A DNA stretch of 64,000 bases from Ferrimonas aestuarii (GCF_005116665.1 NZ_SWCJ01000020.1:1-64000); one strand, 5' to 3'. Shown: positions 34,033 through 43,848, counted from the stretch's first letter. Numbers and translations are program-made. Notes: a model not told the origin generated them from the sequence alone.

Positions 34033-35742
34033 TTACAGCTTCGCCATTAGGCTGTCCATCAGTTGGTCGATGGCCACCTCTTCTTTGCTGCCATCGTTAC
34101 GAGATTTGATCTCAAACGCGCCAGCGTCGATGCCACGCTCGCCAATGACCACGCTGTATGGGATCCCCATCAGCTCTGCATCGGCAAACATCACCCCAGG
34201 GCGTTCTTTGCGGTCGTCAAACAGCACGTCTACGCCAGCGGCTTGCAGGTCGGCATACAGCTTCTCGGCGGCTTCCTGAACGCGGTGAGATTTGTGCATG
34301 TTCATCGGCACAATCACCACTTGGAATGGGGCAATGGCAGCCGGCCAGATGATGCCGCGATCGTCATGGTTTTGCTCGATAGCGGCGGCTACGATGCGAG
34401 ATACACCGATACCGTAACAGCCCATAACCAGCGGCTGGGCCTTGCCATTTTCATCCAGAACGGTGGCTTTCATGGACTCAGAGTACTTAGTGCCCAACTG
34501 GAAGATGTGGCCCACTTCGATGCCGCGAGCGATCTTCAGGGTACCTTGACCACATGGGCTAGGGTCGCCTTCGACGACATTACGCAAGTCGGCCACCTCT
34601 GGTAGCGCTACGTCACGCTCCCAGTTGATGCCAAAGTAGTGCTTATCGTCGATGTTGGCACCAGCGCCAAAGTCGTTCAGGGTCGCGACGGAGCGATCGA
34701 TGATTAGCGGCAACTTCAGATCGATTGGGCCAAGAGAGCCCGGTCCTGCACCGATGGCGGCACGAATCTCTTCCTCGGAAGCAAAGGTCAGCGGCGTTGC
34801 CACTTGCGGTAATTTTTCCGCTTTCACTTCGTTTAGCTCATGATCGCCACGAACCATCAGTGCCACCAGTGGGGCGTCACACTCTTCGCTGGCTTTGACA
34901 ATCAAGGTCTTGACGGTCTTTTCAATGGCCAGTTCGAACTGCTCAACCAGTTGATCGATGGTTTTGGCATTGGGGGTATCCACCAGAGTCATCTCTTGAG
35001 TGGCGCTGCCGCGTTCGCCCTGTGCCAATGCTTCTGCTTTTTCGATGTTGGCGGCGTAGTCAGAGCCTGTCGAGAACACCACGGCGTCTTCACCGGTATC
35101 GGCAAGAACTTGGAATTCGTGGCTCAGCGCACCACCGATGGCACCGGTGTCCGCCAATACTGGGCGGAATTCCAGACCCATACGCTCCAACACACGGCAG
35201 TAGGCAGCGTGCATATCGGCATAGGTTTGATCCATGGTTGCTTGATCCAGATGGAAGGAGTAGGCGTCCTTCATCAGGAATTCGCGGGAGCGCATCACAC
35301 CGAAGCGAGGACGAACTTCATCACGGAATTTGGTTTGGATCTGGTACAGGTTCAGTGGCAGCTGTTTGTACGACTTGATCTCGTTGCGAACGATGTCGGT
35401 AATCACCTCTTCGTGGGTTGGCCCCAGAACGAAGTCGCGATTGTGGCGATCTTGGATACGCAGCAGTTCCGGTCCCATGTCATCCCAGCGGCCGGTCTCT
35501 TGCCAAAGATCGGCGGGCTGAACCATGGGCATCAGGGTTTCTACCGCGCCAGCGCGATTCATCTCTTCACGTACGATGTTCTCAACCTTCTTAAGCACCT
35601 TAAGCCCTGTGGGCAGCCAGGTGTACAGGCCAGAAGCAAGTTTGCGGATCATACCGGCACGTAGCATCAGCTGATGACTAACGATCTCGGCATCGGAAGG
35701 AGTCTCACGCAGTGTGGAGACCAAGTAACGGCTGGTTCTCAT
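34033..35742 (-). CDS. proS: Prolyl-tRNA synthetase
   Basis: Class II synthetase charging tRNA-Pro. 569 residues (E. coli 572): motif 1 near the N-terminus, motif 2 (KFRDEVRPRFGVMRSREFLMKD, about 138-159), the bacterial editing insertion (about 225-400), motif 3 (GCYGIGVSR, about 444-452) and the anticodon-binding domain. The ATG giving MRTSRYL is preferred; a TTG one codon upstream is also in frame. Confidence 0.97.
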   Translation of the reverse strand: MRTSRYLVSTLRETPSDAEIVSHQLMLRAGMIRKLASGLYTWLPTGLKVLKKVENIVREEMNRAGAVETLMPMVQPADLWQETGRWDDMGPELLRIQDRHNRDFVLGPTHEEVITDIVRNEIKSYKQLPLNLYQIQTKFRDEVRPRFGVMRSREFLMKDAYSFHLDQATMDQTYADMHAAYCRVLERMGLEFRPVLADTGAIGGALSHEFQVLADTGEDAVVFSTGSDYAANIEKAEALAQGERGSATQEMTLVDTPNAKTIDQLVEQFELAIEKTVKTLIVKASEECDAPLVALMVRGDHELNEVKAEKLPQVATPLTFASEEEIRAAIGAGPGSLGPIDLKLPLIIDRSVATLNDFGAGANIDDKHYFGINWERDVALPEVADLRNVVEGDPSPCGQGTLKIARGIEVGHIFQLGTKYSESMKATVLDENGKAQPLVMGCYGIGVSRIVAAAIEQNHDDRGIIWPAAIAPFQVVIVPMNMHKSHRVQEAAEKLYADLQAAGVDVLFDDRKERPGVMFADAELMGIPYSVVIGERGIDAGAFEIKSRNDGSKEEVAIDQLMDSLMAKL

Positions 35743-35996
35743 CAATAAAGTCCGTGAAAAAAAAGGTAAGCGGATATTCTATACCCATGCGCCCCATGAA
35801 TACAGCTCCTTGGGGGGGATGAGCGTATCAATCCTAGGGTTTTCGTTGATAAAGGCACATCGTCGATTTTTCGTCGTCGAGGCGTTTACCATCTTGAGAT
35901 CTCAACTCAGCTAATTGGTTGAGAGAGTGTTAATTAAAGCGAAGTTTGAACGTTTTTTGTGATATTAATAGGAAAAAGTCGGCATAAAGGGCAAAA

Positions 35997-37574
35997 ATGA
36001 TGAAAAGTCGATTTTGGGCCATCACTGCCATGATTGTCGGGGTATTATCTACCGCTTGGTTAAGTGTACAGCTGTATCAGAGTGAGCAGCGGGCCTTAGA
36101 GCGGGATTTTGAGTACTTTGTAGAGAATCAGGCGCAGTTGATCCATTGGCGTGTGGAAGCATCAATGTCGGTGCTGTATCACCTGTCGACACTGTACCAA
36201 GGCAGTGACAGTGTAACCGAGGTTGAGTTCGCCAATGTGGCTGATGGCATTTTGGCTCGCCATCGAGAAATTACCGCACTGGAATGGGTTCCGAAGGTGG
36301 AACACGACCAAAGGCAAGCTTTAGAGCAGCAGCTGCAACAAACCTACACCGCATTTACTTTCGTGGATCTTCAACAAGGGCAGCGCGTAACGGCAGCGCC
36401 TCGAGACAGCTATTTGCCGGTCTATTACCTAAGACCCTTAGCGAATAATGAGGAGCGCTTTGGTTTAGATCTGGCTCAGCAGCCGCACCACGCTGACGTG
36501 CTTAAGCAGGCGATGATGTCGGGTTCGTTGTTAATAAGTCCTGTGCATCGAGATGCTGAGGGCGGACGTCATATTGAGGCGGTGCTTCCCATCTACCACA
36601 GCCTGCCCCTAACGGAATCCAGCAGAGAGCCGCTGCTGATGGGGTTTGTCATTGGCGTCTTTGATATTGATCTGCTGCTCAGAGAAACCATCGCCGGTGG
36701 TCAGGGGTTGTATATCGATTATGAGATCGTGGATCGCACCGAAGCCGATGGCTATACGGTGTTAAACCTTGCCAATTCGCTGTCCAAAACTCAGACCTAT
36801 CGTGAGGTTGAACTGGGGGAGTTGGGGCAACGCAGCTGGTATCTGCTTGCTCGGGCCAATTCGCTATTTTTTACTTCCCAGCGCAGTATTAACCCGTTCA
36901 TTGTGGCCGTTGGCGGCATTGTGGCGCTGTTGGCTTGTGGCAGCTTTTTATGGCAAAGCCGACGTCAAAACAAAGAGATTGAGCAGTTGGTTCAGGCTCG
37001 CACCGAAGAGCTAAACCGAGTTAATCAGCAGTTGACTCGTCAAAGCCTCACCGATGGCCTAACTCAGATCGCCAATCGCCGTCAGTTCGATAATTGGCTC
37101 AGTCAGGAGTGGGAAAGTGCTCGGCGCACTAAGAAAACCATTACCCTATTCGTGATGGACGTCGATAACTTTAAGGACTACAACGATCGTTATGGCCACC
37201 TTGCCGGTGATCGGGTGCTTAAGAAGATTGCCCGCATGCTCAATAGCCAGCTGAATCGCCCTCGTGACCTGTTGGCGCGTTATGGTGGTGAAGAGTTTGC
37301 GGCCGTGTTACCTGAAACCGGGAACAAAGCGGTTAAATTTGCGGATAGCTTACGAGCCATGGTAGAGGCGCTGGGGATTCCCCATGAGGGCTCTGACGTC
37401 TCAGATTCAGTGACCATCAGCATCGGGGTTGCGACCATGGTGCCGGAGCTGGATCAAACCCCAGAGCAGTTCTTCGAGCTTGCGGATCAGGCGCTGTATC
37501 GAGCCAAGTCACAGGGACGAAACTGCGTGGCGTACCACAATGAGCAGCAGGGGGCGTTGGCAACCTTGGGTTGA
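35997..37574 (+). CDS. CHASE-GGDEF membrane diguanylate cyclase
   Basis: A 525-residue sensor that makes cyclic di-GMP. A first membrane helix (about 7-27) precedes a periplasmic CHASE domain (about 40-290; note FGLDLAQQPHHADVLKQA and SGSLLISPV). A second helix (about 300-320), a short coiled coil and a GGDEF domain (about 350-515) follow. The active-site motif is GGEEF (430-434), and a product-inhibition site RPRD (421-424) lies the canonical five residues upstream, so it should be active and feedback-controlled. The CHASE ligand is unknown. Confidence 0.9.
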   Translation: MMKSRFWAITAMIVGVLSTAWLSVQLYQSEQRALERDFEYFVENQAQLIHWRVEASMSVLYHLSTLYQGSDSVTEVEFANVADGILARHREITALEWVPKVEHDQRQALEQQLQQTYTAFTFVDLQQGQRVTAAPRDSYLPVYYLRPLANNEERFGLDLAQQPHHADVLKQAMMSGSLLISPVHRDAEGGRHIEAVLPIYHSLPLTESSREPLLMGFVIGVFDIDLLLRETIAGGQGLYIDYEIVDRTEADGYTVLNLANSLSKTQTYREVELGELGQRSWYLLARANSLFFTSQRSINPFIVAVGGIVALLACGSFLWQSRRQNKEIEQLVQARTEELNRVNQQLTRQSLTDGLTQIANRRQFDNWLSQEWESARRTKKTITLFVMDVDNFKDYNDRYGHLAGDRVLKKIARMLNSQLNRPRDLLARYGGEEFAAVLPETGNKAVKFADSLRAMVEALGIPHEGSDVSDSVTISIGVATMVPELDQTPEQFFELADQALYRAKSQGRNCVAYHNEQQGALATLG

Positions 37575-37590
37575 TACCGCTAACTGAGTA

Positions 37591-37619
37591 AAGCGCGCTA
37601 TACTGGCGCGCTTTTTTGT
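37591..37619 (+). terminator. Terminator after diguanylate cyclase
   Basis: AAGCGCGC (37591-37598) pairs with GCGCGCTT (37606-37613), followed by T6-G-T5. Confidence 0.85.
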
Positions 37620-37634
37620 TTTTGAGGTGGATGA

Positions 37635-38294
37635 ATGAGCTCTCAGGATAAGCCTTGGCGAAATTACAGCGCGGAAGAGATTCAAGCTCAGCATAAACAG
37701 CGGCTTAACTTTATGCCGTGGTTGTACTGCCGCCTTAAAGCCAAGCAGATGGCGTGGGCAGGGCCTTGGCAGCAGGAGCTGCAGCAAAAACTCTCAGCGC
37801 TGGAGACCATAACCTTTGGTCAGCACTGTTTTGTGGGCGAGCCTGCTCGGCTGTTCGCGGAACCGGGTCGAGACATCACCATCGGCGATCGAACCCATAT
37901 CGCCGCAGAGGCGTTTATTCATGGCCCTGCTCGCATTGGTGCTGATGTTGGCATCAATCATGGTTGTAGTCTTGATGGCGGTCGTGGGGGCATTGAGATC
38001 GGCGATGGCTGTCGATTGGCAGCTGGGGTGAAGATCTACGCCTTTAACCATGGTATGGCTGCCAATGCCATGGTGCATGAGCAGCCGGTAACAAGCTTGG
38101 GCGTCAAGTTAGGCAAGGACGTGTGGCTTGGCACCAATGTGTGTATTCGAGATGGCGTTAATATTGGTAATCACGCGGTGGTTGGCATGGGCAGTGTGGT
38201 CACCGCTGACGTTCCTGAGTATGCCATTGTGGCGGGTAACCCCGCCAAAGTGATTGGGGACCGCCGCCACAAGCCCGATTATCATCCTGGTTAA
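37635..38294 (+). CDS. Hexapeptide-repeat O-acetyltransferase family protein
   Basis: A 219-residue left-handed beta-helix acyltransferase of the LacA/NodL/WcaF group. The helical N-terminus (1-55) is followed by repeats (ITIGDRTHIAAEAFIHGPARIG...) with the probable catalytic His in FNHGMA (about 136-141) and the closing GSVVTADVPEYAIVAGNPAK. The acceptor is unknown; relatives acetylate sugars in cell-surface polymers. It faces trmO with 6 bases between stops. Confidence 0.85.
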   Translation: MSSQDKPWRNYSAEEIQAQHKQRLNFMPWLYCRLKAKQMAWAGPWQQELQQKLSALETITFGQHCFVGEPARLFAEPGRDITIGDRTHIAAEAFIHGPARIGADVGINHGCSLDGGRGGIEIGDGCRLAAGVKIYAFNHGMAANAMVHEQPVTSLGVKLGKDVWLGTNVCIRDGVNIGNHAVVGMGSVVTADVPEYAIVAGNPAKVIGDRRHKPDYHPG

Positions 38295-38300
38295 CGATGG

Positions 38301-39011
38301 TTAAAGGTGGCGAATCGGGTTGACGGCAATAATATGGTTGACTCCCTGTTCAACACGCCAGCGAAGATCGAACTGGTGCAGCTGAACCCCGTACTCGCGC
38401 TCGTCGTTGTCTTGTTGGCGATACCCTGGGCGCGGGTCTTGCGCCAAAACTTGTTGAGCCAATTCACTAAACCCAGGACAGGCTAGCTCTGCCGCTGTCA
38501 TCTGCTGCTTAGCCTGATCACTGATGGTCATGGTTAGGCTCTTGGGTGGTTCATCCGCATAGCCGCCGCTGGCATCCGCCAAGGAGTCTGAGTAAGGGAT
38601 GTAGGGCTTGATGTCGTAGATTGGGGTACCGTCCAGCAGATCGATGCCTTCTACCTCGAGGTAGTGCTGACCATTGTCGACGCCAATGCCTTTGAGCTTT
38701 ACTGCCGACATTCCCAAACCGTTTGGCCGGAAGGTCGCTCGAGTCGCAAATACCCCCACTCGGGTGTTGCCACCAAGGCGTGGTGGGCGCACCGTGGGTT
38801 TCCAACCTTGAGCCAGATTCTCGTGAAAACTGAAGATCAGCCACAGGTAATCAAATTGCTCAATGCCTCGAAGCAGGTCGGGGTTGTTGCACTCCCCTTG
38901 AAGCATTAATCGGCCCACGGCCGCGGGCACCAGTCTTGGTTGGCGAGGAATAGCAAATTTCTGCTTATAGGGTGAGTGGCAGATTGCCACTGGGCTTATT
39001 TCAAGATTCAT
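38301..39011 (-). CDS. trmO: tRNA (N6-threonylcarbamoyladenosine(37)-N6)-methyltransferase TrmO
   Basis: Methylates t6A37 in tRNA-Thr using S-adenosylmethionine. 236 residues (E. coli 235). The TsaA/VirR beta-barrel region holds FAIPRQPRLVP (about 19-29), LWLIFSFHEN (about 56-65), GVFATRATFRPNGLGMS (about 86-102) and DLLDGTPIYDIKPYIPYSD (about 124-142). The gene starts 11 bases inside the end of rcsF, the same pairing as in E. coli. Confidence 0.94.
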   Translation of the reverse strand: MNLEISPVAICHSPYKQKFAIPRQPRLVPAAVGRLMLQGECNNPDLLRGIEQFDYLWLIFSFHENLAQGWKPTVRPPRLGGNTRVGVFATRATFRPNGLGMSAVKLKGIGVDNGQHYLEVEGIDLLDGTPIYDIKPYIPYSDSLADASGGYADEPPKSLTMTISDQAKQQMTAAELACPGFSELAQQVLAQDPRPGYRQQDNDEREYGVQLHQFDLRWRVEQGVNHIIAVNPIRHL

Positions 39012-39372
39012 GAATCACTAGGGCCTTGGCAATGCACATGACTGCACTGTGACATTGTTGGTCTGATTCTAGGTTGATGCACTCTTTCACCCAGATGGCG
39101 TTGGCTCCCATGTCAGCGGCTTGTTGACGTAAAAGGGTTCGTGCTTCAGCGGCATCCGCAGGCGCTTGGTTGGCCTGCTCTTGACAGCTGGTGGCTTCAA
39201 TCAAGCCTAAGTCACGCTTCGCTGCTAGCGCCGATTCGGCATCAATCAGCTTAACTGAGCCCGCCTTGAAGTAATCGTCAATGGCATCGCCATCCAGATT
39301 AGAATTGAAACTGTAGTTGGCGCCGCAGCCTACAAGCAGTGGCAACAGCAGCCAAGGAATGAGAGTTCGCAT
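39001..39372 (-). CDS. rcsF: Outer membrane lipoprotein RcsF
   Basis: Sensor lipoprotein of the Rcs envelope stress phosphorelay in enterobacteria. 123 residues: lipobox LLVGC with Cys16, and four later cysteines (SCQEQ, KECIN, QQCHS, VMCIA) matching the two disulfides of RcsF. The GANAIWVKEC segment parallels E. coli KANAVLLHSC. No rcsBCD genes are in the window, so its signalling partner here is unknown; the call rests on the cysteine pattern and the trmO neighbour. Confidence 0.8.
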   Translation of the reverse strand: MRTLIPWLLLPLLVGCGANYSFNSNLDGDAIDDYFKAGSVKLIDAESALAAKRDLGLIEATSCQEQANQAPADAAEARTLLRQQAADMGANAIWVKECINLESDQQCHSAVMCIAKALVIHES

Positions 39373-39449
39373 CGGATCGTTTCCCTATAAATGAAGCGGT
39401 CAGTGTAACACAGCCCGCATTTAGCGGGCTGTGTTGGCTGAGGTGAGTC

Positions 39450-40718
39450 TTACTGACCTTTTTGCTGGTACTTTTGATAGAGCTGATTGTGGCGGTTATC
39501 CAGATCAATCTGTCGGCCGTCTATATAGATGGCGTCAATCTTGGCTTGGCCCATGTCCAACAGGTCTCCGTCACTGACGATGACGTTGGCCCGAAACCCT
39601 TGCTCCAATGCCCCCATGTCGGTAAGCCCCATGATCTGTGCGGGCTGATAGGTGATCGCCTTCAGGGCTTCGTTGGCATCCAGACCATTGGCGGCGGCAT
39701 AACCGGCTGCAAATGGCAGATTTCGACTGTCCCAGCTGCCTGGGTAAGCCAATGCTAGGCTGACGCCAGCGTCTTGAAGCAAGCTGGGAATGGTAAAGGG
39801 CAGGTCGAAGGCTTCGTGACGACGAAGCGGCAAGCCGTTGGCGTGGGTATAAACCACAGGCACCTGCTGGGCCACGAGCTGTTCGGTCAGGCGGTAGCTG
39901 TCGTAGCCACCGATGATCACCAGTTTGAGTCGATACTGCTGAGCCAGTTGCAGTGCTTGTTCGATCTGCTGCTGGCGGTCGGCATGAACGTACAGATTGA
40001 TTTTGCCGTCAAACAGCGACTTCATTGCCAGCCAGCGCCGATCTTGTTTCTCTCGGCTCTGTTGGTTTTGATAATAGCCGTAGGCATCGGCAAAGGCTTG
40101 ATGCAGCTCATCTAATGCTTGCTGCTGTACCTCTTTCTGTTGCTGCTGGCGTTTCTCATTAGTGGGGTGAAGCTTGAGTTCTGGCCAATACAGATGGAGG
40201 CCATCTAAAGGCTTCACCATGGCATCTTCAATGGTCCAGGCATCGAGGTTCAGCACCGAGGATTGCCCAGCCAGCATCTCACCGTGAGGGGTAATCTGAG
40301 CATGGGTGATGCCGTTTGAGCGTACCGTGGGAATCAGTTCAGAGTCCGGGTTGTAGGCTTGTACCGCATCGATTTGTGGATTGGTGCTGCCCACTTCATA
40401 TTGATCCACCGTTGAGCGCACCATGCCGATCTCTTGTAGGCCTAATGTGCTGGCCATGGAGATAAGACCTGGGTAAACCCGCTTTCCTGAAGCGTCAACG
40501 ACGATCGCGCCTTCAGGAGGGGTCAGTGGCGAGCCGATTTTCGCAATTCGACCATCGACCATCAGCAGGTCGGTGTCGGGCAGGGTACCTTGGGTGACCG
40601 TGTGCAGCGTGCCGCCTTGAATTAAGATGGCCTGACTTTGAGGTGCCGCCGGAATCAAGGTGGTTGCATATGAGGCCCAGCTAAGGACCATTGTTGCCAA
40701 AAGAATGAGTTGTTTCAT
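39450..40718 (-). CDS. Exported amidohydrolase-family protein lacking the HxH motif
   Basis: 422 residues with a signal peptide (MKQLILLATMVLSWASYATT). The fold is that of imidazolonepropionase-type amidohydrolases: ILIQGGTLHTVTQG at the start, DASGKRVYPGLI near 75-86 and a closing GFRANVIVSDGDLL. Where active members read PGLID-H-x-H, this one reads PGLISMAST (83-91), so the first metal pair is missing, though a later VHAD His (245) and YTHA His (292) remain. Catalysis is doubtful. It lies 11 bases downstream of the tandem amidohydrolase and probably works with it. Confidence 0.82.
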   Translation of the reverse strand: MKQLILLATMVLSWASYATTLIPAAPQSQAILIQGGTLHTVTQGTLPDTDLLMVDGRIAKIGSPLTPPEGAIVVDASGKRVYPGLISMASTLGLQEIGMVRSTVDQYEVGSTNPQIDAVQAYNPDSELIPTVRSNGITHAQITPHGEMLAGQSSVLNLDAWTIEDAMVKPLDGLHLYWPELKLHPTNEKRQQQQKEVQQQALDELHQAFADAYGYYQNQQSREKQDRRWLAMKSLFDGKINLYVHADRQQQIEQALQLAQQYRLKLVIIGGYDSYRLTEQLVAQQVPVVYTHANGLPLRRHEAFDLPFTIPSLLQDAGVSLALAYPGSWDSRNLPFAAGYAAANGLDANEALKAITYQPAQIMGLTDMGALEQGFRANVIVSDGDLLDMGQAKIDAIYIDGRQIDLDNRHNQLYQKYQQKGQ

Positions 40719-40729
40719 GGTGGCTGCCC

Positions 40730-43700
40730 TTAGTGACTATGCTGGTGGTTGTGATGGTGGATCAAGCTGTCGCAATGCCAGAGAGGCTCTGGCTCTGGGG
40801 CGAGCTCCTCGCCCACGTCACCGGACAGATTGCTGGCCATCAGTTTTTGCAGTAGCGCTTGATATTCATCGTGAGCGGCCTTGCGTTGCAACCGGTCTTG
40901 ATCGCGGTCGAACCGACGCACGCCATCGACCCAGGTGGATTCCACTTTGGCGTAAACCGATAGTGGCGCTTGATCCCAAAGCACCAGATCCGCCTGCTTA
41001 CCCACCTCTAATGAGCCAGTGAGCTCATCCACTTTGAGCTGCTTAGCGGGATTGATGGTAACCATCTTTAGGGCATCTTCTGCGGACATATCGCAGTACA
41101 GCATCGATTTTGCCGCTTCTTGATTGAGCTTGCGGATCAGGTCGGCACTGTCAGAGTTGATGCTGGTGTTTACTCCTTTGCTCTGCATTAAACAGGCGTT
41201 TTGTGGAATGGCATCGTACACCTCAAATTTGTACGCCCACCAGTCGGAGAAGGTTGACGCGGTAGTGCCATATTCTGCCATCTCATCGGCGACCTTGTAT
41301 CCTTCCAAGATGTGAGTGAAGGTTTGCACGTGGAAGCCTAACTCTTGAGATAAGCGCAGCAACATCAAGATCTCCGATTGTACGTAGGAGTGCACGTGGA
41401 TATTACGGCTGCCTTCAAGGATCTCAATTAGGGTTTCCAGGCGCTCATTGGGGCGAGGTGCTAGGGCGTTACGTTTGCTGCGGCGACTGAGATCGTCATA
41501 AGCCAGCAGGGCGGCTTTGTGCTCTTTGGCGGCGCTAAATTGATCCGTCAGGTAAGCTTCGACGCCCATCCGAGTTTGCGGGAATCGGGAAACGTAGTTG
41601 TCTCCCCAATTGCTCTGTTTGACGTTTTCACCGAGGGCAAACTTAATGCTGGCTGGTGCTTGGGTAAATTTCAGTCCCTGCTCATCTTCACCCCAGCGCA
41701 GTTTAATTATCTGTGATTGGCCGCCAATGACGTTGGCACTGCCATGCAGCAGTTGAGCAGTGGTGACACCACCAGCCAGAGCGCGATAGATGTGGATGTC
41801 TTCAGCATTTAGAGCATCCCCAATGCGTACCTCGGCGGTGTTGCTATCGGAAGCCTCATTGACCCCGCCGGTAATGGCAATGTGACTATGTTCATCAATG
41901 AGCCCAGGGGTGAGGTGTTTGCCTGAGGCATCGATCACCGTAAAACCGGATGGGGTTGAGAGATCATTGCCCAACTCGATAATTTTGCCCGCTTCAATGA
42001 TGATATCGGCGTTGCTCATGACGCCATCGTCGGCAGAGGTCCAGATGGTGGCGTTTTTGATGTGAACCGATTCCGCGCTTAATGGTGCCGTGAGGCCGGA
42101 CTCGTTATTGGGCCAACTGCTGCGGCTAATCAGAGTTTTGGGCGCAGGCTCTGACGCGGCGTCTTTGGACTCATTGGTCGATTGGCTAGCCATCAATTCG
42201 AATTGATGAACTTTGCCATTGGCATCGATAAGTTGACCAAAACTGCGCGCAGCAGAAAAGCTGGCGTTGAACTGGCCAATACCACTTAGCCCCAGCGCTT
42301 CCATTGCAATGAGCCCCTGCAACTGACCAAACTGCCAATTGAGATTCTCGAGGGCGATGTTGGTATCTCCCTGCTGAAGCTCTGCACTAAGATCGTCGCT
42401 GGTTAGGTCTAGGTTCAGCTTTAACGCGTTACCATTGAGTGTCAGTTGGTAGCTGTCCTGAAGCCCTTGAGTACTGGCACTGCTGCTGAGCTGAGGTCGA
42501 CCTTGAATGTATATCTGTTCAATTTCGCCGTCGGTAAACAGGTTACCTGAAGCGATCACCAGATCGGCGCGATAGCCTTCAGCCAATTTGCCAGTAAAAC
42601 TGCCGATGCCTGCATACTTGGCTGCGTTGGTGGTTAATGCGGCTAACGCGGTGTCTTGTGGTAAACCATGTTGAATGGCCGTTCGTAAACGAGGCCAGAA
42701 CTTTTCGCTATCAATGCCGTGCTGAGTAATAGCAAATGGAATACCTGATTTAGCAACTAGAGCTAAATTAGCTGGGCTTCGTTCCCACTGGCGGAGTTGA
42801 GTTAAGTTAATTTCCAAACCCGAGGCTAATTCAGGTTTACGTGCTTGAGTCAGAGGTAAAATCAATTGAGCATCTTGTAACTCATTTAAACGCTCATACT
42901 CTAAGCCGGTTCCCACGAGAATGGGTGAGGAATGAAAAGGAGCTAACACCGCCAGCGCTTTCGGTAGATGGTTAGTGTTTTTAACTGAAAATATAACACG
43001 CTGATTACCAAAGTGTGACAAACTCTCCAGTGATTGGTTTAGTTCTGGCTTTTGATTACCGGTTTGTTGTTGCTGATACCAACGCGCATCTTTTAATGTT
43101 TGTCGAATTAGTGCGATGCTTCCCATTAGGGAGCTAGGATACTCTTGTTCAGAACTTCCTTTACTAAAAGAAAGAAATTGTGCTCCCTCGACAGGGTATA
43201 TCAGTTCAGCGGTTGGGTCCTTGGATAAGGATGCACTGAGTGATTGTCCCTGAAATATTCCGTCAAAATGACTCGACTGAACCGAAGTGAATCCATTATT
43301 GACCCAAGATGTCGCTATATCGGTATCGGCTTTAAAGTAAGGCTGCCATTTCATATCGGCATGAATGGCTCGGTTTTGAATCTTGGCTCCCGGTAATTCC
43401 GCCAAATAGTGTGGGCCGTCACCCTCATATTCGGAATATTGCCAGTCGATACCGTAACTGGTGTAGGGGTCGATAAAACCTGGGTAAACAATCTTGTTAT
43501 CTAGGTTTATTTCTAATGATCCCTTAGGGATTTCATTGCTATCAGAAATAGATAAAATCTTTTTATTTCTTATGGTTATGCTAGCGTTATGTAACGTTTT
43601 TCCCGGAGACAGCATCAGGGTAGCGTTGCTGAAGGTGATGAAGTTGTCGCTATTATTGGCGATGGCTTCGATACGCTGAGTAGGAGAGGCCCAGCCATAA

Positions 43701-43762
43701 TGGCTGACTGTTAGGGCACACGCCAACAGAGTTAAGGGTCTCAAGGTTTGAGTGTATGGCAT
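40730..43762 (-). CDS. Exported tandem amidohydrolase with two modules
   Basis: 1010 residues with a signal peptide (about 1-27, ending GWA). Two amidohydrolase modules are fused. Module 1 (about 40-430) has VYPGFIDPYTSYG in place of the metal motif, so HxH is lost. Module 2 (about 565-955) keeps PGLIDEHSH (His625, His627), NIHVHS (about 788-793), FTHILEGYK (His817) and SINSDSAD (Asp near 871), a full metal-site set. The C-terminus is unusual: CDSLIHHHNHQHSH. Family members act on cyclic amides or peptides; the substrate is unknown. Start chosen at the ATG with AAAGGA upstream. Confidence 0.85.
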   Translation of the reverse strand: MPYTQTLRPLTLLACALTVSHYGWASPTQRIEAIANNSDNFITFSNATLMLSPGKTLHNASITIRNKKILSISDSNEIPKGSLEINLDNKIVYPGFIDPYTSYGIDWQYSEYEGDGPHYLAELPGAKIQNRAIHADMKWQPYFKADTDIATSWVNNGFTSVQSSHFDGIFQGQSLSASLSKDPTAELIYPVEGAQFLSFSKGSSEQEYPSSLMGSIALIRQTLKDARWYQQQQTGNQKPELNQSLESLSHFGNQRVIFSVKNTNHLPKALAVLAPFHSSPILVGTGLEYERLNELQDAQLILPLTQARKPELASGLEINLTQLRQWERSPANLALVAKSGIPFAITQHGIDSEKFWPRLRTAIQHGLPQDTALAALTTNAAKYAGIGSFTGKLAEGYRADLVIASGNLFTDGEIEQIYIQGRPQLSSSASTQGLQDSYQLTLNGNALKLNLDLTSDDLSAELQQGDTNIALENLNWQFGQLQGLIAMEALGLSGIGQFNASFSAARSFGQLIDANGKVHQFELMASQSTNESKDAASEPAPKTLISRSSWPNNESGLTAPLSAESVHIKNATIWTSADDGVMSNADIIIEAGKIIELGNDLSTPSGFTVIDASGKHLTPGLIDEHSHIAITGGVNEASDSNTAEVRIGDALNAEDIHIYRALAGGVTTAQLLHGSANVIGGQSQIIKLRWGEDEQGLKFTQAPASIKFALGENVKQSNWGDNYVSRFPQTRMGVEAYLTDQFSAAKEHKAALLAYDDLSRRSKRNALAPRPNERLETLIEILEGSRNIHVHSYVQSEILMLLRLSQELGFHVQTFTHILEGYKVADEMAEYGTTASTFSDWWAYKFEVYDAIPQNACLMQSKGVNTSINSDSADLIRKLNQEAAKSMLYCDMSAEDALKMVTINPAKQLKVDELTGSLEVGKQADLVLWDQAPLSVYAKVESTWVDGVRRFDRDQDRLQRKAAHDEYQALLQKLMASNLSGDVGEELAPEPEPLWHCDSLIHHHNHQHSH

Positions 43763-43797
43763 CCATTTTCCTTTATTGTTATTCCTGAGCGGCATAC

Positions 43798-43826
43798 ATT
43801 ATCTCTACATACTCTTAACACATCAA
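43798..43826 (-). promoter_or_regulatory. Promoter for the amidohydrolase pair
   Basis: On the minus strand TTGATG, a 17-base spacer and GATAAT lie between the hns terminator and the tandem amidohydrolase start, giving an mRNA leader of about 30 bases. Confidence 0.5.
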
Positions 43827-43848
43827 ATAAGCTTCAAGAGTTCAGGAT

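Noticed and set aside
34840..35664. 274-codon open frame antisense to proS
   Set aside because: It lies wholly inside a clear proS gene, has no recognisable family or ribosome-binding site, and is explained by the codon bias of proS.
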